From Membranipora membranacea (lineage: Eukaryota; Bryozoa; Gymnolaemata; Cheilostomatida; Membraniporidae): a stretch of 64,000 nt of DNA. The notes under the pieces are model-generated. The model did not search any database, was not told where the DNA came from, and saw nothing but the letters and a program-made list of their open reading frames with translations. The stretch lies in NCBI GenBank assembly GCA_914767715.1, contig OU612071.1:19402948-19466947 (forward strand), in the 5' to 3' direction. Below, piece by piece: positions 44,727 to 56,389 of the stretch (its first letter is position 1; every line of letters starts with the position of its first letter). The translations under genes were made by a program, and so were the position numbers.

Positions 44727-47700
44727 TCATTTCCAGTGTATGTCTATGACTCGATACCATCCGAATCTTAGTTTCTCCAAAGTAATGTAACCGTTTATCC
44801 AGCCAGTGCCGTTGCCCTGCAACATTTCTCGCAGTTCTAGCGCCACTCCACGGCCTCTTCAACAATGTAGCATGATCGTTCTAACACCGATCACTGGGTT
44901 TAGTTCCAACTTCAGCGCTCTCTCATCCATTAGATTGAAATATACCAGTGGGCATGATTTACGGGATTCATACACACACACAGGAAATTGAGTTCCAAAG
45001 ACGGTCTTTATATTGAGGAAATCATATATGCTGCCCGTGGCAGCATACCGGAATATGCGCTCAATATCAGCACATTTCAAGTCGAAAAACTTGCAACAAG
45101 GCTTCCGGCGCATGTTGAGGGCTAAATCACGCCACAGCCGACACACACTCCGTATCCTTGTCGGACATCTGAGATCGACGGAACATAGCTGAAGTAGGAG
45201 CATAATCACTAGTAGAGGCAGTTCATCGATATGAAGTGGGGATCTTTAAAATATTAGACAGAAAAGATGAATCACACTTTCATATCATAATCAGATCGAT
45301 ATAAATCTCCCTCCCAGTGAAACGCATTCTGATAACCCTAATCACAATGATGTAGTATAAACATACAAAATATGTCACTTCCTACTATATATCTTCTTAT
45401 TTCCCTGATGGTAATTTTAAAAGTAGCAATATAACATCAAGCGGATTGGGTATAGATATTGTAAATGAATAGTGCCATTTACATACCGTTCCTCAGCTGA
45501 CTCCTTTGATGATGGAGTTTCCCTATCACTGTCAGTGGTCTTTGGCAGACGGGTTGGTTCTCGCTTTACTTCTACAGTGCTGGTACTACAATGGTAGAAA
45601 TCAAAATACATGTTATCAAGAACGTAATACATCTTTGCCCTTGATCAAGAAACACGTATCGACAATATATAGGCAATGACGGTCAGAATAAATAGTCTTT
45701 ACTTTGCTCTTTGTCTTTGATAAGTATGTGTTCAGGGGCCCCGCAGCTTACCATATTTTCAAGCTCCTATACCGAGCTTGATGAATTTATTCACGGTTAT
45801 TCTGACTTGGCAAGGAAAACCTACCAGATTTTGAACCTGAAAGCTGGAAGCGACAATAGGAGTTATCCTTCCATGTATTTAGGCCTTACCTGATATTAAA
45901 TGCTGAATTCTGTGCTTTAATGCGGCTGCTGTTAGACTCGATAATTGTATGATTGATGGGAATGTCTGTTGCTTCTGATGTACTGGCGCTACAACCATTG
46001 AAAGAAAAAGAAAATTTTATTATCGGTTCTATCACTGCCCCGGTTTTCCCAGTCTTAATTGTGCAACATATTCATATAGGTGATTGAAGTTATCTGTAAA
46101 CCAGGAAGCATCTCTAGTTTGTCTCCTGTCCACTACTCATTGTATCACATTCCGTTTATACTGTATAATTGAGTCATCGTGGCTTGCACAAAATAAGTTT
46201 TACTATGTTTTGGTTTGAACATTAATGATCATGCGATTAGAATGAATCAATGGAAACAAAATTAAATACCTGGTTGTAGGGGAGGGTCTTGTGGAATCTG
46301 TTGTAATCTGCCTTGAACTCTCAACGATTTGATGTATGTCCCTCATGTCATTCCTAAGGACTACATAATGGGTACCTCTCGTCTCGTCTTGATGGTCAAG
46401 TACAATCGTGGGCAGCGCTCTATTGAATGCTGTGCTTCCACTTGGTGTTAGTATTGTTGATCCATGTTGAATAGTAGAATCAATGAGTATCTGCACAAGG
46501 AAGATTTCTTCAGCTACCTGGAGCGTTAGATGGTCGCCAAATTCTGAATTTTGGCTCATCCGTGTGATGTATTCGTATTCATCCTCCCCAATTGCTTCAG
46601 TCCACAACATGCTGTTTTGGATTCCTACATACCTGTTTCTCATGAGATATTCAATAACCTCACATCTGAGTGTGTCCGCCGAACGGTATATTCCTAACTG
46701 TTGAATAGCGTACGCTATGGCTGCAAATTGACAGTTCCCAACCGGTGCTGGGTTGAAAATGGTCGGCGATGCAAAGAGTTGAGAGCTGTTGCTTATCTGC
46801 ACGTCCAATCTGGTTTGCTGCATTCGTTTCTTTTGGAGACTAAGTGTACTGCCAGTCAGGTCCCTGACTGAAATCCACATTGTTTTGGCATTGTTATTCA
46901 CGTGATATTTTACTTTATACAAGTACAGTTTTTCATTTCTCTGGATTACATTTCCCATCACAACCTTTGCCTTGGATATTCTTTTGTTGCCTGTCCTTAG
47001 CCGTATCAGGACTCTGTCATTTATTTCATATGGCGGTGTTTTTAATGACTTGATTGACCGTCTTATAACTCTCTCATTTTCCTTTTCACTGGCTATTCTT
47101 GCCTCACTTTGAATTCTCTCAGTTGTGTTCTCGGATGTTGTGAGGAACTTCTCCCGTCCGTAATACACATTTAGTGGACTCCACCAGGCTAGTTCTCCTC
47201 ATGGCATATCGTTCAACTGGAGTTCATATGTAGGAAGCTCATTTACCCAGTTTGTACCATTGGGATTCGAGATGAGGTCGTACTGCATTTTGTACTTCAA
47301 CGTACGGTGGGACTTCTCTACTTTCCCCTGCGACTCTGGGTGATATGGGCTGCTGAATATTTGTCAAATGTCTCTTGCCTTCAGCAGTCTGGACACATCC
47401 TGCTTAAATTCTGTACCTTGGTCATTCTGGACTATCTTTGGGCTACCAAACGTGGCAAATATCGCCTTCAGCTCCTTTGCCACATTTTTTGAAGATTTTC
47501 TTGTCAACGGTCTCAGCCAGGTGTATCTAGAGAAGACATCGAGCACAGTCAGAATATATCGATATTCTTTACCATTATGATACGCCGGATTGTTGCGAAA
47601 GTCAACTAAGTCGATTTGTACTCGCCACATGACGGTCCTACAGCATATCGGTGTAATGGGAGCCTTGTTACTGAACCTAGCAGACAGTCTTTGCCGGGTG

Positions 47701-49108
47701 GTTGAGTGTTGTAACGCAGATGCAATAGTTGCCTCAGAGAACCCTACGTATGTGCCTTTCATTTTTAACTGCAAACGTCGTGGTCCAAGACCCTTCTCAA
47801 TATCAAAGTGTTAAGCAATCACCGGTGCCTTCTCGGATTGTCGTATCACTCGTAATCCATCTGCAAAAAATCAGTAAAATATGGCATTACGGTCTGAGAC
47901 ATATTGACAATGTAGTATGCAGATGCTTTGTGTTGTGTGATTAAACACCTAGGGACTCCAATCAAAGGCATGAAGATATGTTCTTGTTCAAATTCACACC
48001 AAATGTCATACACCTGGAGCTGTCTTCTATGTATTTTTATATCAGTTGACTCCAACAAAAAGGGCGGACAACTCCAATATTCCACACAAACTACATTAGC
48101 TACTGCTATTTATATGAATGCAGTATGAATGAGTAAAGTCATAGTGTATGCACCAAGGTTATTTCAATTAAGTTTCATTGACATCTTCTTGTTTCATGAA
48201 TGAGGATGTGGAGACAAGAAAATTCATCACAATTGACCGTCTTCAGCGTAATAGCCAATTAACACTAGGGGTGGAATGAGACAGTTTTTGAAAGTCAAAA
48301 CAAGATGAGAAGGGACAGCACGAAGTAAGGACAAAGTAGGAACAATTTAATCATTTTTTTCCTGGTTCGAAAATGAGATTGGGGAACTTATTTTTGTGTC
48401 AACGAGACTGCGTCACCCCGACTCGAAATCCATCTCGAAACGGAGGGGCGTCTCATTCCTAATGAAGACAATTAATAGTCATGCATTACCTAAAATAAAC
48501 ATTACCCGGAGAGACAGGTAATTCGAAAATGCTGTGCTACAAATTGGGCTGTGTGTAATGAAATATTCAATGAGTACATTGTGGATTAGGCTCTGCTTAC
48601 CAAGGAGAAGAATCTGTTCTGAGTCTTTGATTTCCACGCTCCAACGCCCCATGTAGCGCCAGTGATGAACATATGCAGAACGCTCCAATTTACTGCGGTC
48701 CTTGACTGCGGATTTAAAGTTTCCACTCTCTATTTTCATAATCACATCATATATGCCATCATTCATCACAGTAGGTTTTCTCTTTCCTCTAGCATACACA
48801 CTGTCGCAGCATATGAATATCGAAAAGACAAGTAGTCAAATCACTCTGAAAAAGAATAAACAGATTTCATTGATGACAATTCAAGTTATAGGTTTCATCA
48901 ATGACTTAGATCATTGGTTTCATGTATAATACTATTATTTGTAGCCGAACCGCTTAACATCTGAAACCTGGTAACTAATTGTCAGTTCCTTGTCAGGATT
49001 GATGATGGAATGCCAATGACAGGCAGTAACTTTAAAACGCTTGTAGGAACAATGAGATGAAAATGAGATAGTGATTGTTTTTGCTCACCTGAGGAGTGAA
49101 GTTGACAT
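44727..49108 (-). CDS. transposase: DDE integrase - OTU protease - F-box-like, four stops
   Basis: Six exons: 49089-49108, 48601-48800, 46270-47860, 45890-45988, 45487-45585, 44727-45243. All phases match, giving 841 codons. Residues 8-70 form an N-terminal basic region (ARGKRKPTVMNDGIYD, YMGRWSVEIKD). The integrase core has Asp157 (VQIDLVDF), Asp220 (VQNDQGTEF) and Glu255 (SQGKVEKSHR). A SH3-like module follows at about 350-405 (YEINDRVLIRL). An OTU domain spans about 440-580, with nucleophile Cys450 (PVGNCQFAAIAYA), FGDHLTLQVAEEIF and His571 (THYVVL). A disordered linker (exons 4-5) leads to an F-box-like segment at 676-715 (IDELPLLVIMLL, IRSVCRLWRDLA). Codons 90 (TAA), 239, 294 and 798 (TGA) are nonsense, so this copy cannot make the full protein unless they are recoded. 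Confidence 0.8.
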
Positions 49109-49653
49109 CTTGGTCGCTGCAATGAACAGCAATAACTGATGAAAAATTCTACTTTCTTTTACACTGTGATATATTGGGGTAATAATGTCCAGCTGAGTCT
49201 GTTTATTTTTGACTTTTGCTTTTGTTCAAGTTATGTAACATTATGATTGATATTTTGTGCCTAAAAAGAGAGGAAAAATTAACACGTATTTATTAATTGG
49301 TTGAATGTACAATAGAATTAGAACAATTAAAGTCAACTGTGACTATCCTATGCTATAACGTTTTCACACATAATCTTGATGATTGTCCAAGTTTATGTAA
49401 ATCCTAGCCACCCTAAATGACGGCTCCAAAAAAATAATAAGGTGGGCAGCATCAGTAATATCATAGTTTGACCATCGTGAATCTTGATGTGCTCTGGCTG
49501 GCTTAATTAATACCATGACTCTTCCTACTAGACATATAAAGTTTGGTAATATTGTAGAGTACAATGAGATTGATTGTTAATACCCGTATTAAATTTGTTA
49601 GAGATGATCTCTCTAAGTGGAAGATTCTTATCAGTTTCAAAATTTATAATAAA

Positions 49654-50048
49654 GTTGTCTCCCCTACACAACTTAACGCCTTTGCATGGATTTTCATAGG
49701 ATTTACGTTAAAACCCTATTATGACAATTTGGAGTGCAAAAAAACACCATAGGCGCATATAACACAGTAATAGCGCTGTCAGATGATCTGATCTCTCTAT
49801 TCTCCAATACAATTGCCCGGCAAGTAAAATTATTACGTTTGAGGGAAGAGATTATAACACTTGTAGGTGATTTATTTTTTATTTCATTTGAGGGAAAAAG
49901 TTATTACAATTGTGGGTGAAGCATTTCATTACACTTGAGGGAAGAAGTTATTACACTTGTGGTTGGTTTTCACATTTGAGGGAAGAGATTATTACATTTG
50001 TGGGTGTTATTACAAGTTTTGAAAATTATTACACTTGTGGGTGTAACA
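49654..50048 (-). repeat. right terminal inverted repeat of the transposon
   Basis: Reverse complement of 43288-43672 with scattered differences. The outer part holds about ten alternating TTACACTTGTGGGTG and TTTGAGGGAAGAG units. It probably also holds the transposase promoter side, since the gene reads away from it. Confidence 0.8.
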
Positions 50049-50053
50049 ACCCT
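50049..50053. repeat. right 5-bp target duplication, ACCCT
   Basis: Identical to 43283-43287 and adjacent to the GGGTGTAACA end. One copy belongs to the host exon. Confidence 0.85.
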
Positions 50054-51565
50054 CCCCTCCCTCCAGCGATGCGTTTGATCATCTTATCACTGTATGTGAT
50101 ACGGTAGAGGACATGAGATGCTGCTATGACATAAAGATCTCCTTCTATGTCCTGGGTCAGAGCTGTGATAGCCCGAAGTATATCAGACTTTACGAAAGTA
50201 CAAACAGTTTCTGTGCTAATACTTACAGTCCTAACAGCCTTGTTACCCCGGTCGGTGAAAAGGAGCTGCCCGCCGTCTTTATTGTCTCTCATTACAGACC
50301 GGGGCTTGGAGATGAGACCAGGACGACCATCTGTGTAGCCTGATGTCTCACACTGTCCACTGAAGGTAGAGGTGATCCATGTGTCGAGGTCAATCACTCG
50401 CAGACAATTATTAGTTTGATCAACAACAACTACATGCTTATGAGTTATCTGTGTGAATCCAGTGATCTCTCCAAACAAAGCCTCAGCTCGACTCCCATCT
50501 TGGTATCCACTTGCCTTAGGATTTAATCCAGCTATTGTTGTTGAGGTTGTTCCATCAGTAGACTTCAGCGATCTTTTATCAGTGTAGATGACGTTTCCTG
50601 GTCTGTACATATCAAGTTCCATGTGCCACACATAGTAAGAAGTGGTGGTGGTTGTCTTAGCTGTGGATCTCGTCAATCTGTTAATGAAAATGTTCAGTAA
50701 ATGAAAATAGTATTGTGATGTTTTATCAATGTATTGCTCACAGGCTAGAAAAGAGAATAACGGATTTTGAAATATAGCTGCACGAGGGAAACCATTCAGC
50801 ATCACCTTATGGGTACTTAAAAGTCAACATAATTATGTTGCTTGTTTTTAAAAATGATATCTTATGGTGTTACCAAATCAACTTTAGTATCGAGTTGCAC
50901 CATTTATAACTAACACAGAATGTGAATATTATACTCTGTTACTTAGCAGTTCACAATGAATATCGCACTTGGGGCTGAGATCACAAGGCCTGTCTCAGTA
51001 CATAAGAGTGAAGGGCTCTGTTTACAGGCAGGTTGACACACCAGGGACTGTCTCACCCAGCACAGCCCAGTCTGATAATGCACACAAAGCGATTGCAGCA
51101 CAGTCCAAATACACATTAGTCAATGTGGATTTGAGAATGGATATTACATATTTGTCAACTTTTGTTCAAGAATTGAACAGCTCACCGGTCAACTAGAGAC
51201 TGTGTGCCCTGATCCATACACCAACATGACCTCAGTGTCACACAACATAACACCTGTAAAAAATATAGCCCTGCTTTAGTTTGCTGCAAGAGGTATCTCC
51301 AAGGAAGTTAAAGTTTGGAGAAGAAGAACTCAAAAATTTGGCAAAAAACTGATCCAACATTGAGAGTTAGACTTTTCGAGGCTTTATTAATTTAATGTAA
51401 TGTTAGGATCTAATCAAGTCATATTAAAAATCTGAAGATACTAACTACACTAGAACATCACTGAGGTGCAATGTTTATTTGTGCTATGCCTATGTTGGTT
51501 ATCACAAATCGTCGGTTCACCATTCTAATTGTACTTACAAGTAAAAGAGCCAATCTCAGCACCAT
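50049..51565 (-). CDS. NHL/mucin secreted protein, 5' part (exons 1 to 3)
   Basis: Upstream part of the interrupted host gene. Exon 1, 51539-51565, encodes MVLRLALLL; exon 2, 51186-51253, continues the signal peptide (VLCCVTLRSCWC) and ends in phase 2. Exon 3 starts at 50677 and is cut by the transposon after the duplication at 50049-50053. It contains a short Thr run (AKTTTTTSYYVWHM) and NHL repeat blades: GNVIYTDKRSL, VVVVDQTNNCLRVIDL, LLFTDRGNKAVRTVSI and DLYVIAASHVLYRI. NHL repeats form a beta-propeller that binds protein, sugar or RNA; with a signal peptide this one should act outside the cell. Joined to 43043-43282 the frame stays open and gives 624 residues over seven exons. In this assembly the frame instead runs into the transposon and stops after a few codons. 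Confidence 0.75.
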
Positions 51566-51599
51566 GATTCAACATAGACTGAGTTTTATGTTGACAGGA

Positions 51600-52205
51600 A
51601 ACGAGTAATACTTCCCCTACACCTCCGGTCTCACCACAGTATGGTAAGCGGATGAAGCTTGTGTAAATGCTACATAGTAATTTCAAGGTCAACTATTTAT
51701 AACCTGGTATCTTTTATGTGCGTCAGATTTCTGATAAGAGAGAGACACGTCACCTTTCACTGCCTAGTACTTAAATCTGTTGATGTGATAATCTCTTATC
51801 AGTGTAAATATCACAAGTTAGTTAAAAACAAACGATGCCCTGTATATTGTGTTGATAAATCTCACAAAATTTATCCTAGTTAATGTATTACGCGCTACCT
51901 TGTGGTGAGAAGAACAAGTGAAACTTTACTGCTCAATAGTGAATCCTGCATTCATTACTTTCCCTTATCAACTTAAAAGGAAACGTCATGCCAACTGGCA
52001 TAAAACAATTACACGGTTTCAATGAGCTAGTACTGTGAGGAATCAAATTACAGCACAAAGTCATCCTTGTGCAATCAATAGGTTGATAAGGCTAATAGCC
52101 AGGCCCATAGTATTTACTCAAGGTCAGGTACACGCAGCACGGTTATTGATGATAAGGGAAGACAACTCTGTATATTTAGCTATAAACTATTCATAACACG
52201 CAATT
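51600..52205. other. 5' flank of the NHL gene
   Basis: No gene recognised. It should contain the promoter of the minus-strand NHL gene, but no TATA box or initiator can be assigned with confidence. Confidence 0.3.
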
Positions 52206-52209
52206 CTAG

Positions 52210-52570
52210 TTATGTATGTTTTGCAGCACATATGAAGCTAGGTTTATGTTCCATAAAGAACATATTGCTGTTTTTTTGCCTGGTCTTATCCGTGGTTCAT
52301 ATTTGCAAAGCTTTGCAGCTGGGCAATTAGACGGTCACCGATTTTTATTTATTAGGCTGGTTTACCTGACTAAGACTAAAACAGGAGCTTATGCTGAGCT
52401 GGTGTTAAATTCCTCATGTCTTCAGGATAAAACATTGAGAGCATATTAAAATTGCGAATTTACATGCATGAATCCGTACATATTCATGCATGTAAGTTTG
52501 CAATTTTGATATTTAAAAACACTCTGACACTGATCAGCATGCAGTTGCAGCAAGCCTAGCTACATTCAGT
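52210..52570 (-). repeat. dispersed repeat, reverse copy
   Basis: Reverse complement of 40690-41042, sharing TATGAAGCTA, TTGCCTGGTC, GGAGCTTATGCTGAGCTGGT, CATGTCTTCAGGATAAAA and ACACTGATCAGCATG. Confidence 0.65.
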
Positions 52571-52984
52571 CAAAACGATCACAAGACCATGCTCTGCGAT
52601 CATTAGTTATTGAATGTTGACCTCATGTCAGATGACATAATGGTTGGTGCCAATTTAAGTGCACTACAATGAATTGTGAAAAGGAGTAGTTTATCTCTGA
52701 TACAGAGGGACCTGTTCTGCTATTGGTGAAGGTGTACTTTGTTACATCTGAAAATTGAATATATTTCTCACTGATTTTTACCTTTGTGTTTAATCCAAAT
52801 AATTCAAATATTATTGGATAATATTAGAAATTATGCATGCAAGACTTGTTGGTCTGTAATTGTTGACATTGTTGCGCTGACCATACTGTAATAATAAAGT
52901 TTCTACTCGATGATTTTTGTCTAGCCGTATTTTGGCAGTTTATTTAAGGCAGTATATATCTTGATGAGTGTTTATTTTGGTTAG

Positions 52985-53190
52985 CTAGAGAGTTGCCAGG
53001 CGTTGGTCATCGTCATCTTGATAGGGCAAGATAGCTCTCAAGCACAGCCGCTGGTATTTTTCCAGTCTCTGCTTGTCACAGCCCGACAGGAAAGATTACC
53101 ACAAAGGTGACGCATAGGACAAGATGGAGATTATTCTAAGGAAAAGATAGATCTTGTGGTAGGGGATACTGTTGGAGAACAGCAGATAGT
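52985..53190 (-). pseudogene. non-LTR reverse transcriptase relic, C-terminal end
   Basis: The minus frame reads RIISILSYASPLW, a stop, then SGCDKQRLEKYQRLCLRAIL and ends DDQRLATL. The LSYASPxW...LEKxQRxxLRxI pattern is the C-terminal end of CR1/Jockey-type reverse transcriptases. It is short, with an in-frame stop and no 3' tail seen. Confidence 0.55.
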
Positions 53191-53815
53191 GACAATAAAA
53201 TAAGCTTGATGAAAGCAGATGGATTTGTATCATATAATAATACTGGTGTTGATATCCTAATCATCAACCTCAGTTCTAGACTTCATAATTAAGAATAAAA
53301 CAAGTATTCACTCTGCGACTCCGGTTGACCTTCTATTGGATTTTATACATCAATCAAATAAATCATAGACACATTTCTTCGCATGATATAATTAAAGGCG
53401 GTGACAACAGTTGGCTGTCATTTCGTCTAATCCGGTGTTTTTATCCATCATATTTTAATCACCACGTCTAGTATTAAAACACAACCCATTTACACATTTA
53501 CGATCCCAATTACAGCCTGAGTCATCTGTGCACCCTGTTATGCTGACCACTTCTAGCATAAGATGCTGTGGAGCCTGGATGCCCAACCTTTTTGAAACAA
53601 TAAGCCACTTCAAATTTTACAACACAGTATTGAGCCGCACCTACCGACACCAATAGGAAACATTTGACAATAGACTTAGATACACATTTGTGTGCTATCA
53701 GAACAAAATATCGTTGTTTTAGCCATGGAAGGTTTTATTACTGCTGCACAGTTTTCATGGTCAAGAGTAAGAGAAAAGTAAACTTGTTACAGATATAATA
53801 TGAATGTAACAAAGC
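53191..53815. other. intergenic, no gene recognised
   Basis: No feature supportable. Confidence 0.25.
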
Positions 53816-53824
53816 AAAAGTCTG

Positions 53825-56384
53825 TTAGAAATCAATGGGCGCCCTGACATTGTTTTCGGCTATACTACCCATGAAGTCTGGAGCATTTTCTGCTGACGCC
53901 ACCATCAGTAGCTGTTTGATGTGTTCATCAGTAATCAGGATCTGTATTTGTTTTTTTATGAAAGCTAACTTGGAGAACAAAGACTCACATAAATATGAAC
54001 TCCCAAACAAAACTACAATCCCATGCCAATTTGACTTAACAGCACATACTTTTCCCTTACTACTGGCGGTGATCAGAAAACAATACCCTTCTCAGCCAGC
54101 TCTCTGGTACTGGCTGTGTCAGCCAAAAAATCACAGAGCTCAAGGACAACATCAGATGCTCTTATTGCAGGTTTAAACTGAGAAAGCTGCTCTTTCCATG
54201 CATCTGAGTTTGACATAGCTGGGACAGTAATCATTATCTATGATAGCACTGATATTCTTACAAGCCTTAAATCTACTGTTAAATTCTGTCATAAGTTGAG
54301 TTATAAATGTAGCTGCAGCTGCAGTTGTCACAGTATCGGGGTTGTCGAGTGTGTGTGAGTATGCCTTCAGAGTAGGAAAGTGATCCATATCATTCATAAC
54401 ATCATGATGAAAACATCTAGCTTGTTCAGGAAACCTTTTACAGAAACCAACATCGTAGCTATATCTCCGTCTCTTCCTAAAATTGTAAACAGAGAGCAAG
54501 CAATTTTTTTTTGGAAAAAAAGGAGCCAATTACAATCCAGTATTTTCAATGGATTTACTGACACACATCTAAGGATTTCAATTAAAATTACCTTGTAGTT
54601 TTAGATTGAGATCATTCAGCTTTGCAAGTATGTCTACCAAGAATGCCATGTCACACACCTTTTGTTAGCATTTCGATGTATCTGTGTGCATCGGCACTAG
54701 TTTGACTCTGAAGAAACTCCAATACCTCAGTCCTCAAACACCAGATACGCTGAAGAGATTTTCCCTTACCATATGTGCCCAAAAAAAAACAAATACTGAG
54801 AATTCATATAATTTCATGCTAGCTTTGAGTTAGATTTATTGAGCTTGCATGAATTACTTTATATCAATACGTACTTTTATTAATAATTACAAGCAGTGTA
54901 AATCGGCTACAATTTCTAATGATTAGGATGGTCAATAATATGTAATTGATTATTTACATGACACTGTTGTATGTCAGGAAATCATCGTACTCAGTCTCCA
55001 TTTCCTGGAGAAATGATATCAACTGGCGGTGACGCAGGCCAGATTGAGACTTCAAGAAGTTTATCATCTTCATGGCTTTTACCATCAGATCAGCGTAGCT
55101 GTCTTTTAGCTTGGCACATAAAACGGTGTCGTGTATGATCCGATGACACGCCAATAGATTCAGGCACCTATCCTTCAGATACTTTACAGAGCCAGAGTGC
55201 TTTCCTACCATTGCTGGCACTCCATCTGTTGCAACACCCACGATTTTGTTCCATGCTGGTATTTTTGATTCTATCAAATATGATGGCACCAGTTGCTCAG
55301 CCTTTCAGGCTAAGAAGTGTTAGCAGTCGCTCATGATATTGCTCGTTTGAATAGTATCGCACAAAAACAGCAAGTTGTGCAGTATCTCTGATGAGATAGA
55401 GAGATAGATTCATAATTCATAACGTCCTACAGTGTAGAATTTGTTAGCTCTTCACGATTTCTTCAATCCTTCGAGTGAAGGTGTTTCGTCCTAATGGGAC
55501 TTTCTCTACTGCGGTCTTTAGTTCTGGTTTATTGGGAAATAACATCTCTATCGTACTGACCATGCACATCTTCACAAGCTCGCTTTGAGAAAACGGCACC
55601 ATATTCTTCCCTAATTCAAATGCGACTTTATAGCTTGCCAATGTAGCAGCAGTTGCCGCATCTGTTGGTTTTCTCCGCAGCATCTTCTCAGCTTCTTCAG
55701 CTTGGCTAATCAGTTTTTTTCAGCCTTTCTTTTCTCATTTCAGTGCCAGGCGGATATCTGCTGTCATACTCTGAATGTACGGAGGCATAATGCCTTGAAA
55801 TCTATGGCAACGAAATATGGCCAATAACAGGACATCTGTCAGATAAGATGGCCTCATGCGAAATGCGCATGGTCCGGTACTGTCTTGGAATTAGCTTTGA
55901 GGAACATAGGAGGAACGAAGATATTTTACAAGAAGCAAAAGTTGTGCCAATTAAAGGCCTGATGAGAAGAAAGAGAATGCAGTGGTTTGGACATGTTCAA
56001 AGACAAGATAGTCAGGAAGACATCAGAAAAGTATGTGAGATGGAGATAAATGGCAATAGATCTAGAGGCCGCCCTAAGCAGAGATGGAGTGGTACAATAA
56101 ATGCGGACCTCAGATGGCTGGATCTTGATAGCAGCGATGTGGAAGACCGGAGCAGATGGAGAAGTCTGGTTGAGCTTGGTATCAAGCAAAAACCCGCCAC
56201 CCGTACAGGACAAAGGTGGTGAAAGGTGAGAAAGGTGAGAATAATGCCTTGAAATATTGCTCAGTTTGTTGAAAGACTGCGTCTTGTTACATATCAAGCA
56301 AACTGGTTTTCCTTGCACCTGTCTGACAAAATACTTATCAACCCAACCATCATTAAAGCTCCTTGCTTTCTCAGCCATTGTCAC
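53825..56384 (-). pseudogene. hAT transposase relic (DUF4371/GTF2IRD2-like)
   Basis: In order on the minus strand: an N-terminal zinc-finger-like start, AEKARSFNDGWVDKYFV and CLICNKTQSFNKLSNISRHY (to 56256); after an insertion, ASVHSEYDSRYPP; at 55444-55683 NMVPFSQSELVKMCMVSTIE and LGRNTFTRRIEEI; at 54954-55289 VGVATDGVPAMVGKHSGSV and LACHRIIHDTVLCAKLK, the catalytic-core region; near 54600-54780 remnants; at 54173-54529 a spacer; at 53825-54010 FGSSYLCESLFSKLAFIK and LITDEHIKQLLM, the hAT dimerisation end. The order and motifs match hAT transposases of the GTF2IRD2/ZBED/SPIN type. Frames change several times and stops are present, so it is inactive. Confidence 0.75.
55802..56240 (+). mobile_element. 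5'-truncated non-LTR insertion in the hAT gene
   Basis: Perfect 15-bp target duplications ATAATGCCTTGAAAT flank it (55787-55801, 56241-56255). The open frame 55848-56222 encodes the C-terminal end of a reverse transcriptase protein: RMVRYCLGISFEEHRRNEDI, RKRMQWFGHVQRQDSQ, RSRGRPKQRWSGTI. The 439-bp copy ends in GAAAGGTGA repeats. Removing it rejoins SNISRHY with ASVHSEY in frame. It is intact over its length, hence younger than the hAT decay. Confidence 0.8.
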
Positions 56385-56389
56385 TGCAA

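Larger units (their letters stand above)
43288..50048 (-). mobile_element. 6.8-kb Ginger-like DNA transposon
   Basis: The ends are TGTTACACCC and GGGTGTAACA, with a perfect 5-bp duplication (ACCCT). Terminal inverted repeats are about 385-395 bp (43288-43672, 49654-50048). The first 220 bp of each is a tandem array alternating TTACACTTGTGGGTG and TTACATTTGAGGGAAGAG units; further in they share GCGCTATTACTGTGTTATA. Between them a six-exon minus-strand gene encodes a DDE integrase. TG...CA ends, a 5-bp duplication, inverted rather than direct repeats and a Gypsy-like integrase fit the Ginger group of DNA transposons. It sits in a coding exon of the NHL gene, and the host frame is restored if it is removed with one duplication. 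Confidence 0.85.

Noticed and set aside
43288-50048. Maverick/Polinton or LTR retrotransposon
   Set aside because: No polymerase, ATPase or capsid genes and only 6.8 kb; terminal repeats are inverted, not direct, and there is no reverse transcriptase.
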